Origin: Sinorhizobium sp. RAC02
Lineage (GTDB): Bacteria; Pseudomonadota; Alphaproteobacteria; Rhizobiales; Rhizobiaceae
NCBI RefSeq assembly: GCF_001713395.1
Contig: NZ_CP016450.1
Span: 1,302,001-1,366,000 of the forward strand
DNA length: 64,000 nt
Reading direction: 5' to 3'
Positions within the stretch are counted from its first letter, which is position 1. The number at the start of each line of letters is the position of its first letter. A program made the translations under genes and the position numbers. This document shows, piece after piece, positions 1-9,510 of the stretch. The notes under the pieces are model-generated. The model saw nothing but the letters and a program-made list of their open reading frames with translations. It was not told the origin of the DNA and did no database searches.

Positions 1-631
1 AAAGTCGACGCAGATCCGGCTTCTGGCCGAGGCATTGCGCGCGCGCGGCTTGCCCGTGCTGATGACGCGCGAGCCAGGCGGCTCGAAGGGCGCGGAAGCC
101 GTCCGACACGTTCTCCTGTCTGGCGCGGCCGAACCCTATGGCATCCGCATGGAAGCGATCCTCTTTGCCGCCGCGCGCAACGATCATGTCGAGCAGGTCA
201 TCCGCCCGGCGCTGTCCGCGGGCACCGTCGTGCTCTGTGATCGCTTCATGGATTCGTCCCGCGTCTACCAGGGCATCACCGGCAACCTGGAGCAACCATT
301 CATCGCGGCGCTGGAGCGCGTGGCCGTCAACGGCGTCGTGCCGGACTGCACCATCATCTTCGACCTGCCGGCCGCCATCGGCCTGGAGCGCGCCCGCAAG
401 CGCAGCGCCGGACCCGACGAGCAGCCGGACCGCTTCGAGAAGGAAGAGCTGGAAACGCACGAGAAGCGCCGCGAGGCCTTTCTCGATATTGCCGAACGCG
501 AACCGCTGCGCTGCCGTGTGGTCGACGCGACACAGACGCAGGAGGCGATCGCTATCCAGGTGCTCGCCATCACAGAGCCGCTGCTGCCGATCAACGCGCA
601 CGACCGGCACGACCCGGAGCATGTCTCGTGA
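1..631 (+). CDS. tmk: Thymidylate kinase, 5' end cut by window edge
   Basis: Phosphorylates dTMP to dTDP with ATP in the cytoplasm for DNA synthesis. The frame is already open at base 2 and begins with K-S-T, the end of the P-loop GKST, so only the first dozen or so residues lie outside the window. Visible motifs are TREPGG, the DRFxxSSRxYQG stretch that matches the DRY-type motif of the family, and an Arg-rich LID segment around [14 protein letters not shown]. The stop codon overlaps the GTG start of holB (GTGA), so the two genes are translationally linked, which is the usual alphaproteobacterial order tmk-holB. The first ATG inside the frame, at base 35, is not the true start. Confidence 0.95.
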   Translation, partial: KSTQIRLLAEALRARGLPVLMTREPGGSKGAEAVRHVLLSGAAEPYGIRMEAILFAAARNDHVEQVIRPALSAGTVVLCDRFMDSSRVYQGITGNLEQPFIAALERVAVNGVVPDCTIIFDLPAAIGLERARKRSAGPDEQPDRFEKEELETHEKRREAFLDIAEREPLRCRVVDATQTQEAIAIQVLAITEPLLPINAHDRHDPEHVS

Positions 632-1659
632 GCGACGATCGTCCCGGCATCCTCGACGGTGCGGTGCATCCTGCCGAGCAGACAAGGCTTTTCGGCCATG
701 CCGCAGCGGAACATTTCCTGGCGCGCTCCTACAGGTCCGGCAAGGGCCACCACGCCATCCTGATCGAAGGGCCGGAAGGCATCGGCAAGGCAACGCTCGC
801 CTTCCGCTTCGCCAACCACGTGCTGCACCATCCGGAACCAGCCGACGCGCCGGAAACGATGGCCGACCCGTCTCCCGGTTCACCGATTACCCGCCAGCTC
901 GTGGCCGGCGCCTCGCACAATCTGCTGCACCTCACCCGGCCGGTCGACGAGAAGACCGGCAAGGTGAAATCGGCGATCACCGTCGACGAGGTGCGCAAAG
1001 CCGGAAAATTCCTGGCCCAGACGTCCGGTACGGGCAACTGGCGCATCGTCATCATCGATCCCGCCGACGACCTCAACCGTAATGCTGCCAACGCCATCCT
1101 GAAAATCCTCGAAGAGCCGCCGAAGCGCTCGCTCTTCCTCGTCCTGACCCATGCTCCGGGAAAACTGCTGCCGACCATTCGCTCGCGCTGCCTGCCGCTG
1201 GCGCTGTCGCCGCTGTCGGAAGCCGATCTTGCCGCCGCCCTCGACAGCCTCGGCGCAGCACCGTCCGGGCCGCGTGCGGCAGACGTTCTCTCGGCAGCCC
1301 ATGGCAGCGTCTCCGAAGCGCTGAAGCTGGTGAACTACGGGGGCTTCGACATCGTCGAGGCCTTCCGCACCATCGTCGAAGCCACGGCGGAGCCACCGCG
1401 CCGCGACGTGCACAAGCTCGCGGACGTACTATCGGCCAAGGACAGCGACACGGTCTTTTCGTTCTTCTGCCAGCACGTCACGGATTTCGTGACCGACAGC
1501 GCCCGCACCGCCGCGCTTTCCGGCGACATCGCCCGCGCCGACCGTCTCGCGCAGTTGTCCTCGCAGCTTGGCGAACGCATCACCATCGCACAGGCCTACA
1601 ACCTCGACCGCAAGCAGACGATCATCAGCGTGCTCGACGATATCCGAGCTTCGCTGTAG
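628..1659 (+). CDS. holB: DNA polymerase III delta' subunit
   Basis: Clamp-loader subunit that with delta, gamma/tau opens and loads the beta clamp at the replication fork. The 343-residue protein has a Walker A-like GPEGIGKA near residue 45, the sensor region containing [14 protein letters not shown], and the SRC motif of the RFC/delta' family (IRSRC). The start is GTG and overlaps the tmk stop by four bases, which fixes it. Length agrees with rhizobial HolB. In most relatives metG follows directly; here a secreted hypothetical gene lies between. Confidence 0.95.
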   Translation: MSDDRPGILDGAVHPAEQTRLFGHAAAEHFLARSYRSGKGHHAILIEGPEGIGKATLAFRFANHVLHHPEPADAPETMADPSPGSPITRQLVAGASHNLLHLTRPVDEKTGKVKSAITVDEVRKAGKFLAQTSGTGNWRIVIIDPADDLNRNAANAILKILEEPPKRSLFLVLTHAPGKLLPTIRSRCLPLALSPLSEADLAAALDSLGAAPSGPRAADVLSAAHGSVSEALKLVNYGGFDIVEAFRTIVEATAEPPRRDVHKLADVLSAKDSDTVFSFFCQHVTDFVTDSARTAALSGDIARADRLAQLSSQLGERITIAQAYNLDRKQTIISVLDDIRASL

Positions 1660-1736
1660 TAGCGCGCAATCCCCACCCACGCCACAGTTCCGGCTCAGTC
1701 GGCTGCGACCCTTTCCGATGATTCCGGGGGATGTTC

Positions 1737-2189
1737 ATGCCAGCAACGTGGTTCTGCTGCGCAGTATTTGCATTGGCGCTTTCTGCCACGGCCGCTGCCG
1801 CTGACAGCAGAAGCGGCGCTTCGTTTCCTGTCGAGGCCGCCATCGTGCTGGAAAACGGTGAACCGATTGCCGGCGCCGCCATGTACACAATCGGTGAGGA
1901 ATGCCAGATTTTCACGCGGGAGCAGCATACGTTTGGCCTCTCGCTCAAGGTGCACGTAGGTAGTTCCCGATGCCTATCGAGCGAGTTGTACCTGCGCTGC
2001 GCGTCGGGAGAGTGTTCGTTTAGCAACGGTCGCTCCGGCCTGATGTTTGGTGGCGAGCGAAGGTTTGACGTCTACGAGGGTAGCGATGGCTATGAGCTTG
2101 TCCTCAGAAGAAGATCAAAGATCGGCAGCGTCCTCCTGAGCATTCCTGATTTCGGCCCACCGTGTGCGCTGCCAAAAAACGCCATCTAG
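1737..2189 (+). CDS. Secreted hypothetical protein inserted between holB and metG
   Basis: I do not recognise this 150-residue protein. It starts with a clear Sec signal peptide (hydrophobic CCAVFALALSATAAA, probable cleavage after AAAA/AAAD), and the mature part has six cysteines, some closely paired, which suggests an exported disulphide-bonded protein. A GGGGG ribosome-binding sequence at 1726-1730 touches an ATG at 1731 but sits six bases before the ATG at 1737, so I chose 1737. Same strand as its neighbours and 77 bases after holB. Its base composition looks less GC-rich than holB and metG, so it may be a late insertion into the replication/translation gene run. Confidence 0.7.
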   Translation: MPATWFCCAVFALALSATAAAADSRSGASFPVEAAIVLENGEPIAGAAMYTIGEECQIFTREQHTFGLSLKVHVGSSRCLSSELYLRCASGECSFSNGRSGLMFGGERRFDVYEGSDGYELVLRRRSKIGSVLLSIPDFGPPCALPKNAI

Positions 2190-2319
2190 GGGTAGAATGA
2201 TCGTGTTCCGGGCGCCGAGATAAGGCGCGAATAGGAAGAGACGGAAACTTGCTGTTTCCCTCCACGCCCGCATGGTCTAATACCTTGCGGCATTGCACAA
2301 CCGAAGACAGATACGCCCC

Positions 2320-3870
2320 ATGACCGACACATCCCGCTTCTACATCACGACCGCCATTTCCTACCCGAACGGCAAGCCGCATATCGGCCATGCCTACGAG
2401 CTGATCGCGACGGATGCCATGGCGCGCTACCAGCGGCTCGACGGGCGCGACGTCTTCTTCTTGACGGGCACGGACGAACACGGCCAGAAGATGCAGCAGA
2501 CGGCGCGCAAGGAAGGCATTTCTCCGCGCGAACTGGCTGATCGAAATTCGAAAGAATTCAAGGATATGGCCGTTCTTCTTAATGCGTCGAACGATGATTT
2601 CATCCGCACGACCGAGGATCGGCACTACGAGGCCTGCGCCGAAATCTGGCGCCGCATGGTCGCCAATGGCGACATCTACAAGGGTGGCTATGCCGGCTGG
2701 TACTCCGTGCGCGACGAGGCCTACTACCAGGAAAACGAGACCGAGAAGCGCGACGACGGCGTGCGCTACGGACCGCAGGGCACGCCCGTCGAATGGGTGG
2801 AAGAGGAGAGCTATTTCTTCCGCCTGTCCGACTATCAGGACAAGCTGCTGAAGCACTACGAGGACAATCCGGACTTCATCGGCCCGGCCGAGCGCCGCAA
2901 CGAGGTGATCTCCTTCGTCAAGTCCGGTCTCAAGGACCTGTCGGTCTCGCGCACCACCTTCGACTGGGGCATTCCTGTCCCGGACGATCCTGCACATGTC
3001 ATGTATGTCTGGGTCGATGCGCTCACCAACTACGTCACCGCGACCGGTTACCTCACCGATCCGGAAGGCCCGCGGGCAAAGTACTGGCCAGCAAACATCC
3101 ACATCATCGGCAAGGACATCATCCGCTTCCACGCCGTCTACTGGCCGGCCTTCCTGATGTCGGCCGGCGTGCCGCTGCCGGAGCGCGTCTTCGCCCATGG
3201 CTTCCTGCTCAACAAGGGCGAGAAGATGTCGAAATCGCTCGGCAACGTCGTCGATCCGGTCAACCTGGTGAATCATTTCGGCCTCGACCCGATCCGCTAC
3301 TTCTTCCTGCGCGAAGTCTCCTTCGGCCAGGACGGCAGCTACAGCGAGGAGGGGATCGCGACCCGCATCAACTCCGACCTCGCCAACGGCATCGGCAACC
3401 TCGCCAGCCGCTCGCTGTCGATGATCGTCAAGAATTGCGACGGCAAGGTGCCGGAGTGCGGCGCGCTTTCCGATGCCGACAGCGCGATGCTCGAATCCGT
3501 CGATGCGCTGCATGCGCTGACGCGCGAGGAGATGGGCAAGCAGCAGATCCACAAGGCGCTGGCGGCGATCATCGCCGTCGTGTCGGAGGCCGACCGCTAC
3601 TTCGCCGGCGAGGCGCCCTGGGCGCTGAAGAAGACCGATCCGGTCCGCATGGGCACCGTGCTCTACGTGACGGCGGAAGTCGTGCGCCAGATCGCGATCC
3701 TGCTTCAGCCCTTCATGCCGAAATCCGGCCGCAAGCTGCTCGACCTCGTCGCGTCGCCCGTCGACAAGCGTGATTTTGCAGCACTTGGCGAGGCTGGTCG
3801 TCTCGTCAGCGGCACGCCGCTGGAAGCGCCGACGCCGGTCTTCCCGCGCTACGTCGCACCCGAGGCGTGA
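2320..3870 (+). CDS. metG: Methionyl-tRNA synthetase
   Basis: Class I aminoacyl-tRNA synthetase charging tRNA-Met for initiation and elongation. The 516-residue protein carries HIGH at residues 21-24 and KMSKS near residue 302, followed by the anticodon-binding helical domain. It is the short form without a C-terminal tRNA-binding domain, as usual in alphaproteobacteria. The frame is open further upstream (to 2293), but [18 protein letters not shown] is the expected N-terminus, so the ATG at 2320 is used. tatD follows after 7 bases, suggesting cotranscription. Confidence 0.96.
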   Translation: MTDTSRFYITTAISYPNGKPHIGHAYELIATDAMARYQRLDGRDVFFLTGTDEHGQKMQQTARKEGISPRELADRNSKEFKDMAVLLNASNDDFIRTTEDRHYEACAEIWRRMVANGDIYKGGYAGWYSVRDEAYYQENETEKRDDGVRYGPQGTPVEWVEEESYFFRLSDYQDKLLKHYEDNPDFIGPAERRNEVISFVKSGLKDLSVSRTTFDWGIPVPDDPAHVMYVWVDALTNYVTATGYLTDPEGPRAKYWPANIHIIGKDIIRFHAVYWPAFLMSAGVPLPERVFAHGFLLNKGEKMSKSLGNVVDPVNLVNHFGLDPIRYFFLREVSFGQDGSYSEEGIATRINSDLANGIGNLASRSLSMIVKNCDGKVPECGALSDADSAMLESVDALHALTREEMGKQQIHKALAAIIAVVSEADRYFAGEAPWALKKTDPVRMGTVLYVTAEVVRQIAILLQPFMPKSGRKLLDLVASPVDKRDFAALGEAGRLVSGTPLEAPTPVFPRYVAPEA

Positions 3871-3877
3871 CGCGGCA

Positions 3878-4657
3878 ATGCTGATCGACACCCACTGCCA
3901 TCTGGATTTTCCCGACTTCGAAGCGGAGCGCGACGATATCGTCGCGCGGGCGCACGCGGCCGGGGTGAAGCAGATGATCACCATTTCGACGCGGGTGAAG
4001 AAGTTTCCGACGATCCTGGCGATTGCCGAAAAATACCCGTCGGTCTTCTGTTCGGTCGGCACGCATCCGCACAATGCGGATGAGGAGCTGGATGTTACGG
4101 TCTCGGAACTGGTCGCGCTATCGAACCATCCGCGCGTCGTGGCGATCGGCGAGGCGGGCCTCGACTATTTTTACGACAATGCGCCGCGCGACGCCCAGCG
4201 GATCGGCCTCACCAACCACATCGCGGCCGCGCGCGAAACCGGCCTGCCGCTGGTCATTCACAGCCGCTCGGCGGATGAGGACATGGCGGCGATCCTGACC
4301 GAGGAAACGGGGAAGGGAGCCTTCCCCTTCCTGCTGCATTGCTTCTCCTCCGGTCCGGAGCTTGCGTGTATCGGCGTCGAACTCGGCGGCTATGTCTCCT
4401 TCTCCGGCATCCTGACCTTCCCGAAGTCGGAAGAGCTGCGCGAGATTGCGAAAACCGTGCCGCTGGAGCGCATGCTGGTCGAGACCGACGCGCCCTACCT
4501 TGCGCCAAAACCGTTCCGCGGCAAGCGCAACGAGCCGGCCTATGTGGCGCACACGGCTGCGGTGCTTGCCGAGACGGTCGGCGTCAGCGTCGAGGAGATC
4601 GCCCGCATCACCACGGAAAACGCCTTCCGCATCTTCTCGAAGATGCCGCGGGTGTAG
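3878..4657 (+). CDS. tatD: TatD family metal-dependent DNase/hydrolase
   Basis: TatD proteins are metal-dependent TIM-barrel amidohydrolases with 3'-5' exonuclease activity, implicated in DNA repair and turnover. All family signatures are present: HCHLDF at residues 6-11 (HxH metal site), the GTHPHNAD loop, GEAGLDYFYD with the bridging Glu, HSRSADED, HCFSS and VETDAPYLAPKPFRG near the C-terminus. At 259 residues it has the normal length. The ATG at 3878 is preferred over an upstream in-frame start because it begins exactly with MLIDTHCHLDF. The metG-tatD-phosphodiesterase order is conserved in alphaproteobacteria. Confidence 0.94.
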   Translation: MLIDTHCHLDFPDFEAERDDIVARAHAAGVKQMITISTRVKKFPTILAIAEKYPSVFCSVGTHPHNADEELDVTVSELVALSNHPRVVAIGEAGLDYFYDNAPRDAQRIGLTNHIAAARETGLPLVIHSRSADEDMAAILTEETGKGAFPFLLHCFSSGPELACIGVELGGYVSFSGILTFPKSEELREIAKTVPLERMLVETDAPYLAPKPFRGKRNEPAYVAHTAAVLAETVGVSVEEIARITTENAFRIFSKMPRV

Positions 4658-4659
4658 GC

Positions 4660-5469
4660 GTGGCCACCGTCCGGCGCTTCACCATTCTCGGCTGCGGCTC
4701 ATCACCCGGCGTGCCGCGCATTACCGGCGACTGGGGTGCCTGCGACCCGGCCAATCCGAAGAACCGCCGCACCCGCGCCGCCTTTCTCATCGAGCAGTTC
4801 GGACCGGACGGCACGACGACGGTCGTCATCGATACCGGCCCGGATTTCCGCGTTCAGATGATCGCCGCGGGCGTCCAGAACATCGACGCGGTGCTGTTTT
4901 CCCATCCTCACGCCGACCATATTCACGGTATCGACGATATCCGCGGTTTCGTGCTGCACAATCACAAGCAGATCCCGATCTGGGCCGATGTGGCGACCAT
5001 GGAGCGTATCCGCGAAGGGTTCGGCTACTGCCTGAAGACGCCGCCCGGCAGCATGTATCCGCCGATCGTGACGGAGAACCTGATCGAGCCGATGGACGCG
5101 CCGGTGACGATCAAAGGGGCAGGGGGATCCATTACCTTCCAACCCCTCCTCCAGGTGCACGGCTCGATCCATTCGCTGGGCTTCCGCATCGGCAATGTGG
5201 CCTATTGTAGCGATATCAGCGACTTCCCGGACGAGACGGTTCCACGCCTCGCGGGCCTCGACATGCTGATCATCGACGCCCTGCAATATCGCTTCCATTC
5301 GAGCCATCTGTCGCTCAGCCAGGCACTGGAATGGATCGACCGGTTGAAGCCGGCGCGCGCGATCCTGACGCATATGCACGTACCGCTCGACTACGACACC
5401 GTGCAAAAGGAAACGCCGGCCCATGTGGAGCCGGCGTATGATGGTCTCAGTTTCGAGATGACGCTGTAA
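4660..5469 (+). CDS. PhnP-like MBL-fold metal-dependent hydrolase
   Basis: Metallo-beta-lactamase fold protein of the PhnP / phosphoribosyl 1,2-cyclic phosphate phosphodiesterase type. It has the metal motif SHPHADHIHG (HxHxDH) near residue 83, the preceding DTGPDFRVQM strand, a HGSIHSLGFRIG His-containing strand and a late THMHVPLDY His motif. I place the start at GTG 4660, two bases after the tatD stop, where the conserved FTILGCGSSPGVPR beginning lies; this gives 269 residues. Tight spacing implies cotranslation with tatD. The true substrate in organisms using it outside the phn operon is not known. Confidence 0.9.
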   Translation: MATVRRFTILGCGSSPGVPRITGDWGACDPANPKNRRTRAAFLIEQFGPDGTTTVVIDTGPDFRVQMIAAGVQNIDAVLFSHPHADHIHGIDDIRGFVLHNHKQIPIWADVATMERIREGFGYCLKTPPGSMYPPIVTENLIEPMDAPVTIKGAGGSITFQPLLQVHGSIHSLGFRIGNVAYCSDISDFPDETVPRLAGLDMLIIDALQYRFHSSHLSLSQALEWIDRLKPARAILTHMHVPLDYDTVQKETPAHVEPAYDGLSFEMTL

Positions 5470-5474
5470 GGCGA

Positions 5475-6428
5475 TCAGGCGAAGTAAGGCGCCAGGTTCT
5501 TGCGGATGCGGTCCAGGACCGTATCGCCGGAAAGGTCCGGCACAAACGTCTTTCCGGTAATCTGTTCAAAGGCCTGGATGTAGACCTTCGACGTCTGCTC
5601 GACGAGATCGCGCGGGATTTCCGGGATCGGATCCTTGTAGGGATCGCAGCGCTCGGTAACCCAGGCGCGCACGAAATCCTTGTCGAAGCTCGCCGGGCGG
5701 CCGCCCTTGGCAAAGCTGTCCTCATAGCTGTCAGCGATCCAGTAGCGGCTGGAATCCGGCGTGTGGATCTCGTCGGCGAGCAAGATGCGGCCGTCCTTGT
5801 CCGTGCCGAATTCGTATTTGGTGTCAACGAGAATCAGCCCGCGTTCGGCCGCCCGAGCCTGTCCGCGCGCAAAAAGCGACAGGGCATAACGCGATACGGT
5901 TTCCCATTGCTCGGCCGTCAGCAGGCCCTGGGCAAGGATTTCCTCGCCGGAGAGCGGCTCGTCATGACCGCCGTCGAACGCCTTGCTGGTGGGCGTGATG
6001 ATCGGCTCGGGCAGTATTTCGTTGTCCTTGAGGCCATCCGGCAGCGTGATGCCGTACATCTGGCGCTCACCCTTGCGGTATTTCGTCAGGATCGACGTGC
6101 TGGTCGTGCCGGCAAGATAGCCGCGGACGACGATCTCGACCGGCAGGATATCGAGCCGCGTGCCGATGACGACGTTCGGGTCCGGATAGGACAGCACATG
6201 GTTCGGGCAGATATCGGCGGTTTCCTCGAACCAGTAGCGCGCCGTCTGCGTCAGCACCTGGCCCTTGAAGGGAATCGCGGTCAGGATGACATCGAAGGCA
6301 CTCAGCCGATCCGTCGCGATGATGATACGGCTGCCGTCGGCCAAGTCGTAGTTCTCGCGAACCTTGCCGTTGTAGCGGTTCGGCAGTTCCGGGATATGGG
6401 CGTCGGAGAGAATGCGCAACTCGCTCAT
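5475..6428 (-). CDS. purC: Phosphoribosylaminoimidazole-succinocarboxamide synthase (SAICAR synthase)
   Basis: Joins CAIR and aspartate with ATP in de novo purine synthesis. The 317-residue protein starts with [16 protein letters not shown] and has the GKVRENYDL nucleotide-binding turn, the SAFDVIL motif, GYLAGT, and the DTKYEFG signature of the SAICAR synthetase family. It is of the longer type also found in yeast rather than the roughly 240-residue bacterial type, so a second shorter purC may exist elsewhere in the genome. It converges on the MBL gene with only five bases between stop codons. Confidence 0.93.
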   Translation of the reverse strand: MSELRILSDAHIPELPNRYNGKVRENYDLADGSRIIIATDRLSAFDVILTAIPFKGQVLTQTARYWFEETADICPNHVLSYPDPNVVIGTRLDILPVEIVVRGYLAGTTSTSILTKYRKGERQMYGITLPDGLKDNEILPEPIITPTSKAFDGGHDEPLSGEEILAQGLLTAEQWETVSRYALSLFARGQARAAERGLILVDTKYEFGTDKDGRILLADEIHTPDSSRYWIADSYEDSFAKGGRPASFDKDFVRAWVTERCDPYKDPIPEIPRDLVEQTSKVYIQAFEQITGKTFVPDLSGDTVLDRIRKNLAPYFA

Positions 6429-6747
6429 AGGTGCAGGCTTTCGCTGTTGGTTCCGTCTGCCGTTTCGCTTAAGGCCGCGAGTGGTGCAGGGTCAAGGAAG
6501 AAACCCGATTTCCAGCACTTTCAGCGTCGCTGGCAAATCATTTAGTTCCATAATCTATCTTATGTGATCGTCGTTGCGGCCGTAAGAAAGCTGGAATGTC
6601 ACTCTCCCCAGGCTTTGGTGACGTTGATTCCCCCGACAAAGATCGAAAGTCTGTGGGCAAGTTTCAGCGACACGTTGAACCCATGAACCGAACGCCACAG
6701 TATCCGTTGATCAGAGAACGGGTGATCGGACGTAGGGAGACGACGCG
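6429..6747. other. Intergenic region upstream of purC, no gene seen
   Basis: About 320 bases between the purC start and a small broken lipoprotein ORF. It must hold the purC promoter on the minus strand. I see no convincing ORF, strong hairpin or known RNA here. Confidence 0.5.
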
Positions 6748-6957
6748 TTGAGGGTTCAAGCGATTGTTGCTGTTATCTGTCTCGCCATCGTGGGACTGGC
6801 TCTCTCGGGCTGCGCTGGCCGCTCCTGCCGCGATTGGCCCGGGACATGCATCATTCAGTGATGCCAGATCCTGCGCGAGAGGCTCATCACCGACGAAGAA
6901 TATCTGCCTTCTAAGCAGAATGTCGCAGGTTCAAGCACAACGTTAAGGGGCGGCTGA
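6748..6957 (+). pseudogene. Small lipoprotein gene, interrupted by in-frame TGA and ending in tRNA-like sequence
   Basis: From a TTG start at 6748 (preceded by AGGGAGA at 6734-6740) the frame encodes a short lipoprotein signal: a hydrophobic helix, lipobox LSGC, then CAGRSCRDWPGTCIIQ and a TGA at 6859-6861 (37 residues). The same frame continues open after this TGA for 31 more codons with ILRERLITDEEYLPSK, which resembles the SHOCT-type short C-terminal helix motif, and stops at 6957. The last part is the 35-base copy of tRNA-Arg sequence. I read this as a decayed gene, but the 37-residue form (6748-6861) could still be a working mini-lipoprotein. Confidence 0.45.
6902..6936 (+). repeat. Inverted partial copy of the tRNA-Arg(TCT) gene
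   Basis: These 35 bases equal the minus-strand tRNA-Arg gene from the base of the anticodon stem through the T-loop (7049-7083) with one mismatch. The copy includes the intact TCT anticodon loop but no acceptor or D arm. It lies in inverted orientation about 110 bases from the complete gene. Confidence 0.9.
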
Positions 6958-7032
6958 TGCGGTGATTTTGAGGGTTGAACACCGCCCACCCTATCTTCCC
7001 GGCGAAAACATACCCTAAGCATTTGAAAAGAT

Positions 7033-7109
7033 TGGCGACCCCTGCAGGGCTCGAACCTGCGACATTCTGCTTAGAAGGCAGATGCTCTATCCAGCTGAGC
7101 TAAGGGGCC
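7033..7109 (-). tRNA. tRNA-Arg(TCT)
   Basis: A 77-base cloverleaf including an encoded CCA end. The acceptor GGCCCCU pairs with AGGGGUC (one G-U pair), the anticodon loop is CUUCUAA giving anticodon UCU, and the T-loop is GUUCGAG. It reads AGA and by wobble AGG codons. Confidence 0.95.
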
Positions 7110-7133
7110 GGAACTGGCAAGGCCAGAAAAACC

Positions 7134-7439
7134 TCAGTGGGTCCAGGGTTGCGTGCGGCTGAAGCGGAAATTGTCCGGATAGGCAACGCGCTTGCGGGTC
7201 GCTTCCTTGGGCTCGATCACGCGGTATTCGATGCCGTTGCGCGTGGCGTAGGCGACCGCCTCTTCGCTGGTTTCGAAGGTCAGCTTGACCTGCTGGTACA
7301 TGTCGCCGGAGCTGGTATAGCCCATGATCGGGTCGATCGTCCGCGGCTTTTCGGCATCGAACTCCAGAACCCAAAGGTTGGTCTTGGCCTTGCCGGACTG
7401 CATGGCGGTCTTGGCGGGACGATAGATCTTCGCGGTCAT
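7134..7439 (-). CDS. NDUFS4-like complex I accessory subunit (ETC complex I subunit)
   Basis: Alphaproteobacterial homologue of the mitochondrial 18-kDa subunit NDUFS4, an accessory protein of the peripheral arm of NADH:quinone oxidoreductase. The 101-residue product starts MTAKIYRPAKTAMQSGKAKT and has the family features: NLWVLEFD, IDPIMGYTSSGDMYQQVKL, FETSEEAVAYA and a C-terminal YPDNFRFSRTQPWTH. The ATG at 7439 is chosen because longer starts (to 7550) add an unconserved leader. It lies between two tRNA genes on the same strand, away from the nuo operon, as usual in rhizobia. Confidence 0.9.
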   Translation of the reverse strand: MTAKIYRPAKTAMQSGKAKTNLWVLEFDAEKPRTIDPIMGYTSSGDMYQQVKLTFETSEEAVAYATRNGIEYRVIEPKEATRKRVAYPDNFRFSRTQPWTH

Positions 7440-7565
7440 CGAAGCGGCTCCAGAATTCTCGCATAAAGGCGCACCGTTGTGCCGGCGCGCGTCCGAGAAT
7501 GCATAACCCAGATTCCGTAAAGGGGGAATGACCGGAAGAGCATTTGGCATCGAAACGCCCGCCGA

Positions 7566-7642
<77 letters not shown>

Positions 7643-7758
7643 TCCGTCCCGGCGATGGGGAGATACACGCATCTGCCCTGAGCCGCAACAGCAAAAGCCA
7701 GCTTTCTCACGGTTGTTAAAGAGAAACTGCTTCCAAGCGGAAAGGCGTCGCAAATGCC

Positions 7759-8256
7759 CTACTTCACCTTGCGCTGGGATTCGATGAGTTCGCTCTGCAC
7801 GCGGTTGCCGGCGCGGATTCCAAGGCGCTTCACGGTGCCGCCGTTGAGTTCCAGCACGTAATCGATCGGCCCCTGCGAATCGATGATCGATTCGGAGAGC
7901 GGCTCGGCATTTTCCTTGATGGCGCGCACCTTGCCGTCCTTGGCGAGGAACAGCATGTCGAGCGGCAGATAGGTGTTCTTCATCCACATGAAGACCTGAC
8001 GCGTCTCGCCGAAGGCGAAGAGCATGCCGTGATCCGCGGCCATGTCGCGGCGGTTCATCAGCCCCTGCTCCCGCTGGCGCGGCGTCACGGCGAGTTCCAC
8101 CGTAAAGGCATGGCTCTTGCCATCCTTGGTTATGATCGCCAGTGGCTGCTTGTCGAAGGTCTCGGCCGCGAACGCCGCGGGGACCAGACACAAAAATAGT
8201 GCCAGCAGAGCGCCCATCAGGCGCGCCAAACCGGAAGCGCGCGCAGGACCTGCCAT
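7759..8256 (-). CDS. DUF192 family exported protein
   Basis: Belongs to the DUF192 (PF02643) family of small beta-rich exported proteins with no firmly assigned function. The 165-residue protein has a signal peptide (LLALFLCLVPAAFAAE, cleavage near residue 30) and the family core: VTPRQREQGLMNRRDMAADHGMLF-type segment, FMWMKNTYLPLDMLF and IGxGN-like RLGIRAGNRV. The ATG at 8254-8256 overlaps the stop of the cold-shock gene (TGATG), so the two are cotranslated; this pairing is conserved in rhizobia. Confidence 0.9.
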   Translation of the reverse strand: MAGPARASGLARLMGALLALFLCLVPAAFAAETFDKQPLAIITKDGKSHAFTVELAVTPRQREQGLMNRRDMAADHGMLFAFGETRQVFMWMKNTYLPLDMLFLAKDGKVRAIKENAEPLSESIIDSQGPIDYVLELNGGTVKRLGIRAGNRVQSELIESQRKVK

Positions 8257-8834
8257 CAGTGTGCCATGTTGCCGGGAGCCGGATTGTCGGGGTGAATTTC
8301 GGCAGCCATCAGGCCCTTGTCACCGTCACCGAAGCGCACCAGAACCACCTGCCCCGGCCGCAGCTCGGTCAGACCGAATCGGCGCAGCGTCTCCATATGG
8401 ATGAAGATGTCCTCGGTGCCCTCGCCCCGCGTCAGGAAGCCGAATCCCTTGGTGCGGTTGAACCATTTCACCAGCACGCGCTCCAGCCCGCTCGACGGCG
8501 TGACCTGCACATGCGTCTTGACCGGCGGCATCTGCGAGGGATGCACGGCCGTCGACTGGTCCATGGAAAGAATGCGGAAGGCCTGGTAGCCGCGGTCACG
8601 CTTCTGGATCAGCGCCACGACGCGCGTGCCTTCCAGAACCGTCTGGTAGCCATCGCGCCGCAGGCAGGTGACATGCACCAGAACGTCCTGCATGCCGTTG
8701 TCCGGCACGATGAAGCCAAACCCCTTGGCGACGTCGAACCACTTGATGACGCCGGTGATCTCGATCAGATCGACAGCGTCATTGCTCTGGTCATCACGGC
8801 CCGTGATTTCCTTTGACGACACTCTGTCCACCAT
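8256..8834 (-). CDS. Double cold-shock-domain protein
   Basis: Predicted single-strand RNA/DNA-binding protein with two cold-shock domains, an arrangement typical of alphaproteobacteria (CspD-like). Domain 1 lies at about residues 27-90 (GVIKWFDVAKGFGFIV: RNP1 motif KGFGFI) and domain 2 at about 118-182 (VKWFNRTKGFGFLT, then EDIFIHMETLRRFG), joined by a flexible linker. It acts in the cytoplasm on nucleic acids. The upstream region at 8835-9030 carries the promoter; nothing shows whether it is cold induced. Confidence 0.92.
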   Translation of the reverse strand: MVDRVSSKEITGRDDQSNDAVDLIEITGVIKWFDVAKGFGFIVPDNGMQDVLVHVTCLRRDGYQTVLEGTRVVALIQKRDRGYQAFRILSMDQSTAVHPSQMPPVKTHVQVTPSSGLERVLVKWFNRTKGFGFLTRGEGTEDIFIHMETLRRFGLTELRPGQVVLVRFGDGDKGLMAAEIHPDNPAPGNMAH

Positions 8835-9030
8835 GACCTGCCAGCCTCTCGTTTACGCGTCACATGAGTTTACGGTTAACTGATTCTTGATAACCAGAAT
8901 AACATTGTCCCGATGCGAATGCGCAAGCCCCTTTGAAAGTTTTGCCGGTCGCATTGGTAGGCCACGAGGCTTGCCTCAGGCTGACAAAACCCTAATCTTC
9001 CGGGCGATTCCACATTCTAAGGATATTCCA

Positions 9031-9471
9031 ATGCGTTATCTCCATACGATGGTCCGCGTGAAAGACGTCGATCAGTCCCTGCATTTCTACTGCACCCTGT
9101 TCGGTCTCGTGGAAGTGCGCCGCTATGAGAATGAAAAGGGCCGGTTCACCCTGATCTTCCTGGCCGCGCCCGAGGATGCCGATGCGGCGCGGGTAAACGC
9201 CGCCCCCTGCCTCGAACTCACCTACAACTGGGACACCGAGGACTATGCGGGCGGACGCAATTTCGGCCACCTCGCCTACGAGGTCGACGATATCTATGCG
9301 ATCTGCCAGAAGCTGATGGACAACGGCGTCACGATCAACCGCCCGCCCCGCGACGGCCACATGGCCTTCGTGCGCTCGCCGGACGGCATTTCCATCGAAA
9401 TCCTGCAGAAGGGCGACAATCTGGCCCCCGCCGAGCCTTGGGCCTCGATGGGCAATACCGGCGCCTGGTAA
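9031..9471 (+). CDS. gloA: Lactoylglutathione lyase (glyoxalase I)
   Basis: Converts the hemithioacetal of methylglyoxal and glutathione to S-lactoylglutathione. The 146-residue VOC-fold protein aligns with the E. coli enzyme from [10 protein letters not shown]; the four metal ligands are visible as His5, the Glu of LELTYNW, the His of NFGHLAYEV and the Glu of ISIEILQ. Longer in-frame starts upstream (to 8887) are rejected because the conserved N-terminus begins at 9031. A strong hairpin follows 9 bases after the stop. Confidence 0.94.
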   Translation: MRYLHTMVRVKDVDQSLHFYCTLFGLVEVRRYENEKGRFTLIFLAAPEDADAARVNAAPCLELTYNWDTEDYAGGRNFGHLAYEVDDIYAICQKLMDNGVTINRPPRDGHMAFVRSPDGISIEILQKGDNLAPAEPWASMGNTGAW

Positions 9472-9480
9472 GCCCGAACG

Positions 9481-9510
9481 GGACGCAAGCTCCGGGCAAA
9501 GCTTGCGTCC
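9481..9510 (+). terminator. Hairpin downstream of gloA
   Basis: An 11-bp perfect stem, GGACGCAAGCT with AGCTTGCGTCC, around an 8-base loop, nine bases after the gloA stop. The following TATTGTATG is only a weak U-tract. Confidence 0.55.

Noticed and set aside
2104..4074. 656-codon minus-strand open frame over metG
   Set aside because: Antisense shadow of a strongly conserved gene in GC-rich DNA; no start signal and low-complexity arginine/histidine-rich product.
6764..6946. 60-codon ORF overlapping the small lipoprotein frame
   Set aside because: It has no lipobox or other motif; the TTG-started frame with AGGGAGA and LSGC is more credible.
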